Assembly (NCBI GenBank): GCA_002943765.1
Contig: PQWQ01000002.1
Coordinates: 4,650,001 to 4,714,000 of the forward strand
Length of the DNA stretch: 64,000 nucleotides
Source: Psoroptes ovis
Taxonomy: Eukaryota; Arthropoda; Arachnida; Sarcoptiformes; Psoroptidae
Direction: 5' to 3'
Below are positions 25,365-38,800 of the stretch, one piece after another. The position numbers and the translations under genes are program-made. The first letter of the stretch is position 1. Each line of letters begins with the position of its first letter. Below the pieces are notes generated by a model. That model ran no database searches. It saw only the letters and a list, made by a program, of their open reading frames with translations, and was not told the DNA's origin.

Positions 25365-28300
25365 TTAATCATATTCGGCTCCAATGGTCAAACTAATTTG
25401 ATCACCAATTATCAATGTTTTATGATACCAAACATTTGTGTCCAGCACAACTGATTGATTGATTATAACAGGGAGAAAAAACATGTCAAATTATGAATCG
25501 ATAACACATAAACAAAAATTATTATAACATACTTATATCACCTTGTTGAACATCGACAATCAAATCATTACATTCTGGATAGCATTCAAGTGGTGGCTGT
25601 AGAAACCAACGTTTTGTACCTTGAATTTGTGCTTGCCATGATGGACGACCAACATGATCGATCTGAATGAATGAATGAATGAAAAAAAAACAAAAAAAAA
25701 TATTCACATGGATATTAACAAATCAATCAATCATATCCGTCTCTATTTATATGAAAACAATTTTATTATTATTTATTATTATGATTACTAATAATATTTT
25801 CGCAATTGCCAAAAGCTAAAATAATCAAGAAAAAAATTGCTGATTGTTTCTTTTTGTTCATTGTAACGAAAGCAAAATACAAAAACTAAATTTGAATTCA
25901 ATGCAAAATCAAATTCAATTTGTATGTATGGTTGCTAGGACAAAGCCAAAAATGATCGTTTGACTTATAGTTATATTTGTAAATATATGTTTAACAATTT
26001 TATACCGGATCAATTGAATACAATTGACTTGACAAGCGAATGAAAGCAGCGAAAAAAATAAACTAATTTAAAATAATAACTGGAAAAATAATAAATAAAT
26101 AGATGAATAAATATCGACCCAAATTAAGCGTGTACAACAATGATAATAACAACAGAAAATCATTCAAATCTTGTTTTAAAAAAAGAAATAAATCAAAGAG
26201 TTTATTGTACGTAAAATTTAAATGAATATTTTTTTTTGTTCAAATGTATAATGGATGCCAATGTTATATGCTATAATTTGTTGTGTTTTTTGATTTTTTC
26301 CTCATAAGATTATAATTGTCAATCAATCAAACTGTTTGAACGAGAAATGAAAAGATGATCAAATAACAATGATAATAATGATTAAGATGAGCAAATCAAT
26401 ACAAATGAAATGAATAAAATGAAACAAAATCGATCCATTATAATCATTCGTAATCGATAATAATTCATCAATAATGATATTGATGATAATGATAATAAAG
26501 GATTTATATGAAATAAATATTTCAATATTTTTTTCGAGGAAAATTTTTGAATGGAAAAATAAAAATTTCATTTCCAAGCACAAAAACACATCAATCATTG
26601 ATAATGGATGATAATGTAATGTAATATTGGTGTGCGCAACAGGTGAAAGATTCAGATACAGACATTTTTCTTATGATATTTTATTTTTGTGAAAAAAAAG
26701 ATGATAAAATGAAATATTGTACATATTTCACACAATTTATACAAATTATGTCATTTAAAATGTCAACTAATATAATCGTCGTAGATTATATTAGATCATC
26801 GCTTGTTATTGTTGTTGTTGTTTGTTAACAAGTAAAATTTCACAAATTTTTTTCTTTTATCAACGACAACAACGAGACGTTGTTCAATTAATGACAATAA
26901 TAACATCATTGTCATTATTATTGACAGAAAAAAAACTTTCAATTTTCATCATTATTTGTTACAACATTTTTTTATATGATAAACTATATGTTGAGGTGCT
27001 AACAACTATCAACACAATTATTTGTGATGACAAATTATTAATCAAAGAACAGGTATTCATCAAAATATTTGTAAAGATTGTCAATTTATGGGTGATAATA
27101 AGTGACGAAATTCCGTTCATCGTATCACGATCGAAAGCAGCCACTAATAAAATAATTCATTTACCATGTCATATCATGTATATTATTCAAAAAACGCTAT
27201 CTTCCAGCTTACAAATGACCTATTGAACAAAAGATTTTGTTTCCGATTATCATCTTAGATATCGAAACAAAATGAACAGAAGAATGGATGCTTCAAATAT
27301 TTTTTATTTTTTATTTCTTATCGATGATACAAATCATATTGTTTCAATCAAGAAGAAGAAGCAAAAAATCAATTCTCTTTATCGAATTTAATATAAATTT
27401 CATGAAAACAAAAACAAATAAATAAATGCAAAAGAATCTTTATTGTTCGAATGAAGGTCAATCCTTTCGTTTATCTTTCGTTTACAATTGTTTTCCATGA
27501 AAATTTTCATTGACATTTGCCTTCATTTTCCAGGCAATTTTTCTTAATGAAAATAATGTTTTATTATAATAATAATAATAATATATCTGCAACATATCGA
27601 TTGATAATGTTGATTCATTGAAAATTTAATACAGAAATGCCATTGTTAATGATTTTGAAAAAAAGAAGGCTTAAATTGATTTACAAGCAATGAATTTCAC
27701 TGATTCAATGAAATTTTTTTTAAAAATTTCACTTTTTAATTGAAAACGAAATATATTTCGTTGAATGTTAGAGCTTATTGATGATTTAGGTTCATGCGTG
27801 CAATATTAATTATGTATTGATTTTGAAAGGAGAAAAATAATTATGATGATTCTTCGATGATGACAATTATCAATCAACCATAATATACCAATTAATTTTT
27901 GGTAAATTTTATTCGCCAAAAAAAATCAAAATGAATCATGCATTTATTATCATGAATCATTTATTCATTTGATAGTATTTTGTTTGTTTATGTTTATTTG
28001 GTGATGATTTATTCAAAACATTACACAACCATCAGTCAAGGAAACAATCAATCAAAGCTCTTTTTTTTGTTTTTGTTGTTGTTTATTTTTTTAAAATAAT
28101 ATTGATGATGCTGAAATTGATTGCATTTATAATCGACCAGAAGCAAAAAAAAAACAAATCTAAATCATTAATTATGATTGTCATTTTAATACACACACAT
28201 CACCGAATGCAGTTGAAATCAAGGGATGATTTATCATTACATCTAAAAATCAAAGAAAAATTTCAAGCCAATCTATTCTTGGCCAAAAAACTACTGTCAA

Positions 28301-29821
28301 ATTTTTTTTTTTATTTCGTGATGCTTAAAATTGGTATTTTTTTTTTTGGTCAAATATAATTTCATCAAATCAATCAATAAATAAATAAATTTGATCAAAT
28401 AAATATTGAAATTTGAAATGGATTTCAAAACAAATAAATAAATTAACTTTCATATCTTTTAAATCAAAGAAAATTGGATTTGATTTTTTTTTTCATCTTT
28501 CAACCAACCACTGAATTTAATAGGGATTTTACTATTTTTTTTTTCATTTTTATAAAAACGAAAATCACGAAATTTTCCAATTTTATTTGCGTTTCATCAT
28601 TTGGTTAATATGTTGTTTGTACCAATTTGAAATTGGACAAATGCATCGAAATACTGATTGATTACCTCTTTTGGTTAATGTATTTATGATGAAAAAAAAT
28701 ACGTTTCACTCTCCTCATTAGGTCATATTTGTTTATTATTTACTTACATGCATATGTGCACCATTATCTGGTGTTCCCATAAATACCCAATCAGTTCTTA
28801 TTGATTCTGAATCTATTGGTAGAAAGTATGGTTTCGTATAATGATTACGTAATTCATTTGCAATTTGATAATCACAATTACTCCTTTTTGAACAAAAAAA
28901 AATTGGATTAATTCGAATGATTTGGTGATTAAATCACCAAAAAAATTAAATTAAGGGACCAATTTTATTATTATCACAATGATTCTTACCATCCAATGTA
29001 CCATGGTTTAGTGCCTAATGTGTAATTTGCACGCAAAGGATCCATTTGAAATACTTCATTTAATGAATGGAATTCTGTACGATAAGGAAAAAATTGACAA
29101 TTTTTACGCTTGTACTTATTGTTAGTAAAATGGTCGTGATTATAAAGTTTTTTAAAATAATCAAAATTAAAAACGTGTATCGCTGTCCAATTTATCGTTG
29201 CATCAGTAATTACAACAGGAACTTTTGTATAAGCATATCTTTCAAGTTGATTATTGTTTTTCATTCGAAAAATAAAATAAAATAAAATGTGTTCGTTGAA
29301 GATTAGTGAATTTTCACATTTTCAAATATTTTCAAAAAAAAGAAAAAGGAAATTTTTCAGTTACTTCAATATTTTTAATATTTTTTTTTCTTGAAAATTT
29401 CTTACTTTTTTGAAAAAATTTCCGGATTAATAGCTTCGACACGATCAATCTTTGTTAAATTTAAACAAAAATCACAATCATTTGATGGTACAAATAAATT
29501 TTGTAATTTATCATATAATGGAATTAAACATTGATTATTAATTGATTGATTTGTTGTTGATTGTAAATTTAATAAAATTTTTATCATTATCCATATGAAA
29601 TGGTAAAAATACTGTCCATAATTGAATATTAAATAAATTATTATCAAATTCGATAAAAATTTCAATAATTTTAATGAAAAATTAAACACAGAAAATAATT
29701 GATTAATTGATGATAATTTTAAAATATCATCATTTTCGATGCATTGTTCATTTTTGAACCGCTCAATCAAATTATTCAATTCATGTAATTCAAATTCGAT
29801 TGATTTTTTTGATTTTGACAT
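25365..29821 (-). CDS. Membrane-anchored JmjC/cupin-like 2-oxoglutarate oxygenase
   Basis: Probable Fe(II)/2-oxoglutarate-dependent hydroxylase or demethylase-fold enzyme. Minus exons: 29821-29406, 29238-28990, 28883-28748, 25662-25533, 25450-25365; 338 aa in frame. Residues about 45-85 are a hydrophobic segment (LLKFLSNLIIIYLIFNYGQY, FIWIMIKILL) with no signal-peptide-like N-terminus, suggesting a type II anchor with the catalytic part in the lumen or outside. Catalytic residues: H267 and D269 (HxD in GAHMHIDHVGRPSW) and distal H320 in DTNVWYHKT. The strand QAQIQGTKRWFLQPP between them is typical of JmjC/cupin-8 proteins, and the end SLTIGAEYD resembles arthropod JmjC paralogues of unknown substrate. 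The HxD motif itself is split by the large intron: H267 ends one exon and I268-D269 begin the next. The second-exon acceptor (GAAAG at 29239) is weak. I cannot name the orthologue. Confidence 0.75.
25663..28747 (-). other. 3.1 kb intron of the JmjC-like gene
   Basis: Far longer than any other intron in the window. Donor CAT/GTAAGTA at 28747, acceptor TTCATTCAG ending at 25663. It is filled with AT-rich sequence, GAAT repeats next to the acceptor and T/A runs. A plus-strand open frame at 26822-27226 has no recognisable domain and I do not call it a gene. Confidence 0.7.
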
Positions 29822-30223
29822 AATGTTTTTACGGATATTTTCAATGCTTCAAGTCCAAAATCAAAATGAAACACATATATTTTGCGAACCAATTTTCAAA
29901 TTTAGGAAAAACATCGATTTTAATATCAAAATATGTATTTGAAATCCATATATGGAATAAAATATAATCTCAAATATACTATAAGAATCACGAATCGTTT
30001 TATTTTACATTTTCCATTTTTGATTTTAATATGATATCTTTGATTTATAAATGAATAATGTAAACAAAAAAAAAATTATGAATTTAGTTTCGATGATGAT
30101 GCATTAGTGTCTACATGATTTGTTTTCATGTGTGAAATTATAAAATATTTCACTATTATCAATTTTATGCATGATAATATCAATTTAATCACATGATTTG
30201 GACAGAATAAATTTTTCTTTCAT
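29822..30223. other. Intergenic between JmjC-like 5' end and SMIM13 3' end
   Basis: AT-rich, no coding sequence seen. Presumed promoter of the JmjC-like gene. Confidence 0.4.
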
Positions 30224-30573
30224 TTAATCAATTTTTGATGGCCGATTTCTGGTCAAATTAGATTGATTACGCCTTGTTGTTTGTTGTGATTGATGCTGTT
30301 GTCGTTGATGACTTTGATGGTCCTGTTCTCTTTGTCTTTGATTTTGTGATTGTTGCTGTTGTTGTGGTTCATTTAAACGAAATAATTCTCGTACTAAACG
30401 AAAACGACATAGAAAAAATTTCCATACACAATACCATCCTATTTTAATTTTGAAAAAATATGATAAATTCATGAATTTTAATGAAATTAAGAAAACAAAC
30501 CTAAAAATATTAAAAGAATCACAAATAAAACGGCCAATAATGCAATCACAAGTTGTAAAATAAGATCTGTCAT
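30224..30573 (-). CDS. Smim13: SMIM13-like small integral membrane protein
   Basis: Small single-pass membrane protein of unknown function conserved in animals. Exons 30573-30501 and 30438-30224 join in phase 1 to give 95 aa. The first exon is an N-terminal membrane span (LQLVIALLAVLFVILLIFL). The join produces the family signature GWYCVWKFFLCRFRLVREL, which matches GWYFVWHLFLSKFKFLREL in vertebrate SMIM13. The C-terminal tail is Gln-rich (CAA/CAG repeats) and ends with a basic Ser/Asn stretch. The 24-codon first exon makes this gene easy to miss in automatic annotation. Confidence 0.85.
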
Positions 30574-31138
30574 TTTTTTCTTCAAATAAGCGAATGAAAT
30601 AATTGATGAAACAAATATCACAACTGATTATTGATGATCGCTCCGAATGAGATAAAAACGACTGAATAATGGAAGAAAAAATTCATCAATATTGAATAAT
30701 AGCTAAATGAGGCAATAACTCTTACATTGATTCAATTCAATAACAAAAACAAAAACAAAAACAAACGATATGAAATTGTTTCGAAAAAAAAAGAAGAAAT
30801 AATTTTATTATGACAAATAATAATCAATTTTTTCCAGCATATTTCGTTTCGTAATTTTTCTTTTCAAAAATAATCAATTTTATCTGATATGAATTCAGAA
30901 AAACAACAATTTGTAAATAATGAATACAGAAAAAAAAAATGGTTCATGCACATGTATTTTTGCCAAAATGCTCGGCAAAGCTAATTTAATCATGTTATGC
31001 CAAACAACAACAATAACAATAACAACTGACAAATACGTAGTATTTGAATCAAATACAATTTGAATGAAATAAAATTTATTTTTCAGATGAATTTTTAATG
31101 AAAAAATTTAAATTTTGATTCATTTTTGATATAATTAT
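30574..31138. other. Intergenic between SMIM13 and TCAIM
   Basis: AT-rich, with an AAAAC repeat near 30740-30765 and CAA/AAT repeats near 31004-31025. No coding sequence seen. Confidence 0.4.
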
Positions 31139-32863
31139 TTAGTTTTTTTGTTCAATAAAATTATATGGTACACATATTTTACCATCATTCATTACACTGT
31201 AATACATTGATACTTGAACATTTAAATTATTTAAATAATTTTCATACAATTCTTTTTGATCCAATATTTGTCGACAAAATTTTATCATTTGTTCGGCCGT
31301 TATATTATCATCTTTGTTCAATTGTTTCAATTGAAATGTATCAATACATTCTTCACGCAATACAAATTCATGTTCTTGATTGAATTCATTTTTATCTATC
31401 AATCTACTAGCATCATTCTGCTTTTGGATAATGAATTTTATCAATAGTGTTATCGGATATGACATAGGAACGATGAAATCACCAGATGATGATAACATTA
31501 ATGGACCAGAATCTGATTCAATTATCAAACGATGTTCGGCCAACGATTCAGGCCAATTGGATGGGAATTTTTGTGATTTTACATATGATTCAATTGAACG
31601 CGTATATTTTTCCAATTGATTGTGATATTTTTTCGCACTTGAATGATTATCATATTTAGAATGTTTTATATTGATATCAGATAATAATTCTGAAATGAAA
31701 GATCAATGAAATCATTATTGAAGAAACAATTATGACAAATTACCTGATAATTTTTTCTCGATATTTGGAATATTTTTGACATAATAATCATAACTGTTGA
31801 ACGATCTTATTAAATAAAGCCAATTATTGCGCACATCTTCGATATTCAAATTGATATTACCATTTATATCAACACAATTATTACGACTGAATATAATGCT
31901 TTTTGAATACAATTTACGGAAATCATTTGGATATTGTTTAGATAATATGAATAAATTATTCAATGCAGCTCGTATATGACTTGCAGTCCAATCACAGTTC
32001 CATTCTAAATTGATTAATTTTAATTCATTTATTAATTCTTGTTTCAGTCTTGTTAGCTCAATTAAAATTGGCTGACTAGCATCTAATTTATTCATTGCTA
32101 CTGAATGATTTTCTCTCAGCCATTCACTTAAATTTATTTCCATTTTGGATTTAGTAAATTCAATCTCTAAATCATCAAATAAGTCTTTACTATAATAATA
32201 TTCATTATTTTTTCTACGATACCATTCATTTGACTGATAATGTTGATCATTATGATTGTTGCTATTTTTTCTTTTAACCGATTTTGTCTGATTAAATTTT
32301 TTCAAATGATCAGTCGGCAATGAGCATTGTGATAAAATTCTAATGTCAAAGTCAAATAGAATACAAAAGATCAATTATTGAATTAAAAGTGGACAATTTT
32401 TTTTTCTCATTTACCTATGTACAGTAGTGGAAACATTTTCTCTACTATTTAGCTTAATATTTATTTTTTCAAATTTATTTTGCATTGAACATTGTTCATG
32501 ATCACTAGTTTTATTGTTGCTTTTATGATTATCATTATTCAAATTTGTATTATTTTGACGAACATAGAATGTAATTATTTCATCAATATCATTTTTATAC
32601 TGTTTACCATCATTTTTATCATCTAAATATTCATTTAATCTTTTCAATGATATTTCATTGATATTTTTTTCTTTTGGATGATTCCAAAAACGATCAGGAT
32701 GTACGGTAAAAATGAATGGACGCAATGCATTCGCTATTTCTTGTTGTGTCATCGATGATAATGATGAATGTATTGATCGTATATTTTTACGAATAAAATA
32801 ATGATTATTATGATAATAAAAATTCCGTATAGAATTCAGTGTCCAAAATGATATCGATTTCAT
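31139..32863 (-). CDS. Tcaim: TCAIM-like mitochondrial protein (DUF4460/DUF4461)
   Basis: Homologue of T-cell activation inhibitor, mitochondrial, a matrix protein that in vertebrates affects mitochondrial metabolism and morphology. Exons on minus: 32863-32415, 32339-31744, 31689-31139; 531 aa. The N-terminus is basic and aromatic without acidic residues for about 40 aa, consistent with a mitochondrial presequence. DUF4460 follows: NALRPFIFTVHPDRFWNHP, NEISLKRLNEYLDD, then ILSQCSLPTDHLKKFN after the first intron. DUF4461-type sequence follows: LERL-like WSCDW region (LEWNCDWTASHIRAALNNL), EHRLIIESDSGPLMLSSSGD, and the C-terminal VSMYYSVMNDGKICVPYNF, which closely matches the vertebrate HFYSVMQDGDLCIPWNW. 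The HPD tripeptide at residues 55-57 recalls a J-domain. Confidence 0.88.
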
Positions 32864-33983
32864 TATTGATTATTACAATAAAACAATGTTTAAGATCGAT
32901 GTCAACTGGAAATGGATGAAAAAAAATTTCAAATTTTGTTCTAAATTATTTTGATTGACTAACAATATAAGAATGGTTTCAGCAATTGAAAAAAATGATT
33001 TAATCATCGAATGTAATTAGCACGCATTAAATGTTTATCATTTGATTTGAACAAATAAATAATAAATAAACAAACAACATAATCACACCATATTCATTTG
33101 GGAAAATACTTGAATATGATGATTAAAATATTTTGTTTTTCTTCAAATAAAATTTTCTCAAGGTTATTTCTTTTCTTTTTATTTCTTTATTGAAATCAAA
33201 GATCAAGTCAAATGATTACATAAAACAAACAGCTGAGTGCATTATTATTTTCTATGAATGAAAATATTTAATACAAATCCATATACAAATCAACAAACAT
33301 TTGAAAAAAACAGATATATTCATTATTGAGATATATACTGCTGCTACAAATTTTCATTAATGATAATTTGATTTAACTAATAGTTTACAGATGTATTTTT
33401 TGTGTACCCGCACTTGATTGTGACATATTGTCGTCATTAAATTAATTAATGATAAAATATTTTGAATAGGTCATCAGTCGATAGTTTTATCTTTGACTTG
33501 AAAAAGTTTATTATACGATTATCGCGATAAATGTCTGCCCCAGTCATTCATTATTACTCACACTTAGCAATGATGTAGCTGTTTACATTAATTTTTATCA
33601 CTTATTAATGTTTATATTAAAATTATGAAATTAACTAAACAACACAGCTACAACAAATTATTCAATGAAGCAATTAACAATGAAAATAAAATGCAATTTT
33701 TTGCTGTTGCTGTTTATTGAATTTATCATTTACAATGTTTGCAATCGACTATTTATGGGCAATGTTTAATGTTTTGATATGATTCAATCGGAAAAAAAGC
33801 ATCACTGCAAAACAAACTGCAATCCAATACGCATTCCAAGGTTTTCATAGCTGTTTGTTTATATGTTGCAATAAATATTAATCATCAATTCATTGAAAAT
33901 AATTTTTTTTTCACATCAAATATTCTCAATGAAAGAATAAAAGTGCCAATCATTTTAAATAAAAAGATTCCAAATAATATAAA
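32864..33983. other. Divergent intergenic region, TCAIM / RILP-like
   Basis: 1.1 kb AT-rich, holding both promoters. Contains the short palindrome TTATCGCGATAA at about 33521-33532. No RNA gene or coding sequence recognised. Confidence 0.4.
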
Positions 33984-35080
33984 ATGCAAAATTTAAATCA
34001 AAATGAAATCAATGTTGATGATGAAATGAAAACAATAATATCGATTGAAACCATTTATGAATTAGCATCGAAAATCGGTGAACAATTTAAGCTATTAATA
34101 CAATTATTTGGTAATGATAATTTTGAGATAATCATACCGCTAGTCATTAGTGTTTTGGAAAATTTTGAAAAATTATCAATAAAATGTGAAACATATTTAC
34201 AAGAAATAAATAATTTACAAAAACAAATTAATGAATTGAAATTATTGTATGAAAAACGTAATGATGAACATTTGAAATTTCAAACAGAAATCGAAGATTT
34301 AGATGAATTATGGCGTTCAGAAAATGATAGATTGAAACAATGTATTAAATTATTAAAATGTGAAAATAATCAATTAAAATTGAAGTCAAATAATAATGAT
34401 AACAGTTTACGTATGTATTATTTGATTGTCTTTTTTTTTAATCGCATTATTGATTCTTATTTTTCGTGTAAATTATAGAATCATTAGAATCGTTAGAAAA
34501 TGAAGAACAATCATCATCATCATCATCATCATCTTCATTGATTCATAATAATCACCAGAATGATTTGAGATTAGAAAATTTACAGGCAAAAATTATCATT
34601 TTGAATAATCAAATTGATGAGAAAAACATTGAAAATGATAGCTTGAGGAAAAAATTATCAAGTTTAGAACAAGAAAATCGTATTATTAAAAAGATTATAC
34701 CATCATTATTGATAGATAATAATGGTGTCAGTAAATCATCATTATCATCAAACGATGATGTAAAAAGTGATAATCATATTGATAAAAACAATAACAAAAA
34801 TGAATGGGAAGAAAGAATTCAGAAACTTGAGCAAAAATTACATGATTTCAAGCATCAATTTGATCAATTAAACTTACATGTTGAAATTGCTGAAGAAGTT
34901 AAGCCAACAATTTTCAATTCATCAAATATTGAACATATGAAAATAGATTCAGATTTACCAGTACAAGGACCAATACCGAAAGAACCAGATGATAAATATT
35001 TTACATCATCGAGAAATTATAATCGTAAAAGTAGAATATGGTCATTTTTTCCAAAACTAACAAAAGCATTCATCAAGTGA
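33984..35080 (+). CDS. RILP-like protein (RH1 domain, JIP/RILP family)
   Basis: Rab-interacting lysosomal protein family; members link Rab GTPases on lysosomes or at the ciliary base to dynein and other effectors. Exons 33984-34410 and 34479-35080 (phase 1) give 342 aa. The RH1 domain is clear near the N-terminus (ETIYELASKIGEQFKLLIQL, VISVLENFEKL) followed by a coiled coil (NLQKQINELKLLYEKRNDEH, EIEDLDELWRSENDRLKQCI). A poly-Ser run comes just after the intron, then a second coiled coil (LQAKIIILNNQIDEKN) and a third Leu-heptad stretch near residue 255. The C-terminal signature VQGPIPKEPDDKYF...SRIWSFFPKL resembles the end of RILPL proteins. A clear RH2 is not visible to me. Confidence 0.72.
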
Positions 35081-35864
35081 CAACATGTCCATTTTCTCTA
35101 TAAATATATCAAGTCTTTCGATATTTTTTAAATTTTATAATTGTTGTAATTTTATTGTAAATTGACCAAATAACATTCCATGATTTATAAATCAAAATAA
35201 AAATTTTGAAAAATGAAATAGAAAATCCTACAATCGAAAATTTTCATTTCGATATATCGCAATATAATCGATTTCAGGTATGCACATTCAAGTTGCAGAT
35301 GATCGCAACGATGATAATGATGTTGCCATAAAAAATAATGAATTGTTGATGTGGTTTTGTTATTTTAATTTATTTATTTTTTTCCAATGATTTATTTGAT
35401 AATTCAATTCAAATTGCAGAGGAAAAAATTTGAAAAAATCCTCTGATTATCTCAGAAAATGTACATCAAATTCCATTATACGTATTGCCAAAATTGAAAA
35501 ATGATAATCCAATGCATTTGCAATTGAAAATTTATCGTCACTCATTGTTATTATTATTATTTTACTTTCGTTTTTCAAGAGATATTAATCATCAAATTGT
35601 GATTAATAAAAGTTCCGGTTTTCTCTTTCGGTATTGTTTACTTATTCTCAGCGGAAACATATGACAAATCAATCATCTATTGAAAATTTTATCAAAACAA
35701 CATTAACAAAATAATTTTATCCATATCATCATTATTAAAATCATGATACAATCAAAATCGTTAAATTCTACTATTATTCAATTTTCATTTACCACATGAT
35801 TATTAATTATTGTTGGAAACTACTATATTGAATCGAGAATTTCAATTCAAATTTTTTTTCAACA
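35081..35864. other. Intergenic between RILP-like and DENND4
   Basis: AT-rich, no gene recognised. It should contain the 3' UTR of the RILP-like gene and the DENND4 promoter. Confidence 0.4.
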
Positions 35865-38800
35865 ATGAATGAAAATAGAATAGCTGATTATTTTGTGGTA
35901 TGTGGTGTTCCTGAAAATAGAGATCGACGTTATGATTCAATAAAAAATATAAATAATTTAGATCCAATAACTGATATAACTGTGATTAATAGAAGCAATT
36001 ATGAACCTGTACCAGAAGGTTATCAATGTATTGAAACAACTCCATACAATCATGAAGCCAACCTAAATCATGGTACGATTCAAGGATCGAAGTTTTTTCT
36101 TTGTTATAAACGTGGTCGTGATAAGCCACCATTATTAGATATTGGTGTTTTTCATTCGAGATGTGAAACATTAAGTCCGGAATGTCATATGATCAAAAAA
36201 ACGCCTTCTGGTTTTTCAGCAAATTTAAATACTACCGGCACAACAGAAATATATTTAACTTATAGACGTTCGAAAAAACCCACACACTTCAATCAATATG
36301 TTGTCATCGATATTTGTGTAATATTGACCAGTAAAAATGAATCACCTCCACATGCATATTGTTTGATTGAAAAAAACTTAAATAAAGGCTACCTTGCATT
36401 TAGATCGGATGCATATTTATGCTATAAAAAATGTATGGATCGGCCACCATATCTTTTGTACAATCCGATCATTATTGATCGTTATCCTGTTGAAGATGAT
36501 CCACAATGCCCATTGCCACAAAATTTGCCTTTGTTTTGTCTTCCAATGGGTGCATCAATAGAAAGTTGGTATAAAAATGATACGATGCCCGTATCATGGT
36601 CAACGTTTATATTGACAACAAATGTTGGTACTAAAATTTATGGAACTTTATTGAATTATTATGAACAAATTGAACCCAGTCAATTGACTGATGATGAACT
36701 AATACAATTAGAATTCGTTTACGATCCTATAGATGAGAAAAAAATTCAAAACGCTTTGGAAGAAAAAAGTCTTCATAGAATCAAATCATTGTGTATATTA
36801 TCTCAGTGGCCATTTTTCAATCAATTTAAAATTTTCCTCACATTTATTCATCGAAATTTCATTTGTAAGCCGTCTAATGTACCACTTGAATTATATGTAT
36901 ATCATTTTATGAAAAGCATTCCATTTCCGACACCTGTTCGTCCCAACATAATGGTGAATCTTGGTGCATCGATAAACGATGATTTATTGTTTTCGCACAA
37001 TTTTGATGATTGTCCGATTCCTTCCAATGGAGCTTCATTCAAGAAACTATTATCGAATCTTGGTCCTGAAAATTGTATTTATTTATTGTTATTCATGTTA
37101 ACTGAGCAGAAAATATTAATTCATTCATTGCGATTGAACATTCTCACTGAAATAGCTGAAGCTCTGGTATCGATGATATTTCCATTTAATTGGAATTGCC
37201 CGTATATTCCACTTTGTCCACTAAATCTTGTCGGTGTTCTAAATGCTCCACTACCGTTTATTGTTGGCATTTATTCACAGTATTTTGATTACTACGAGCC
37301 ACCTTCAGATGTGATATCAATAAGTTTAGACACAAGAGCAATACATATCTCTGATACAAAAAGAATGTTGAATTTAGATTTGATGCCGAGAAAAAATGTA
37401 AAAATATTGAAAGAAAGATTAGAAGAATTATTCAAATTAATGGAAAGTAGTGAAATCAAAGAAATGGATCCACAAATGAGAAAAAAATTTGACAAAAAAA
37501 TTGAAATCGAAATACAAGAAGCATTTCTATATTTTATGGCATCAATAATGAAAGATTTTCAATATTATCTTAAACCAATCACAGCCGCACCAAAAGTTGG
37601 AGCAACTGATCCAACAACTTTGTTCGATTTCGATGGTTTCATAAATGCACATCCAACAAATATTGAATTCTATACACAATTAACAAGAACGCAAATGTTT
37701 ACGAAATTTATCGAAGAACGGTCATTAGTTTCGGATAAAGATATTAGTTTAGCATTCTTTGATGACTGTATCGAAAAAATTGAAAAATATGAAAATAATA
37801 ATTTAAAAATGAAAGATTCTAAATTGAATTTAATAAACTTTGATTATAATAGAAAATCATCGAATACTGTTTATATTTCATTACCATATTTAATAAATGA
37901 AAAAGATGTTTCAAACAATATTATGCTAGAATCTTCATATTTTGATGGACATTTTAAGAAAGAATTGTTTGAAAAGTAAGTTATTAATAACATGATATGT
38001 AATCAAATCTAATATATTCCATTAAATTATTATCATTATTTTTGATTATGAATAGATTCAAAAAATCTGTAAATATTGATAAAGTGCAGCACAATGAAAT
38101 TAATCCGATTATAGCATCAGTTGTCGATTTTACTGATTCATCATCTTCGGAGATAAAATTTGAAACAGAATTACAGTGTTATGTGTTTGCTAAACGTGCA
38201 AAACATGAAATATTGAAAGCGCTGAAAATAGCTCAACAACAATCATCTCGATCAATAAATGAATGGGCAAAATGTTTATTATTGAATGCATATAGTTTAT
38301 GGTTTACGCATTTCCCATCATTCTCATATGTTTTAAATCAAAAACAGCAACAACAAAAAGAACAACATCAAGAAAAATTAATGATAAAACCATTATCGAT
38401 AGCATATCAAGCATTACAGCGTATGCAAACAATGGAATTTTCTGTGCCCGATGAATCATGTTATCGTATTTTAATGTTACTTTGTTGTATTCATAATCGT
38501 CCAGCATTGGCTGTGAAAATATTTTTAGATATGAAAAAATATGGAGTAAAATTAAATGCAATAACTTATGGTTATTATAATAAAGCTGTTTTAGATGGTG
38601 ATTGGCCTATAGATTATGGCGTGCGATCACATTGGAAAAGATTATTTACAGTAATGCGCATTGTATTATATTTTAAATTCAAATATATCAACAATAATGA
38701 AAAAAATGAATTAATTGCAGCAACGAAATCTTTTAGTTCATTACAAAATGGTACATTCAATGATGAAAATATGCTAAGTAAAAATTACAAATCATTATTA

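Noticed and set aside
26822..27226. 134-codon open frame on the plus strand inside the JmjC-like intron
   Set aside because: No domain, Ile/Leu-rich composition typical of AT-rich non-coding sequence, no convincing start context.
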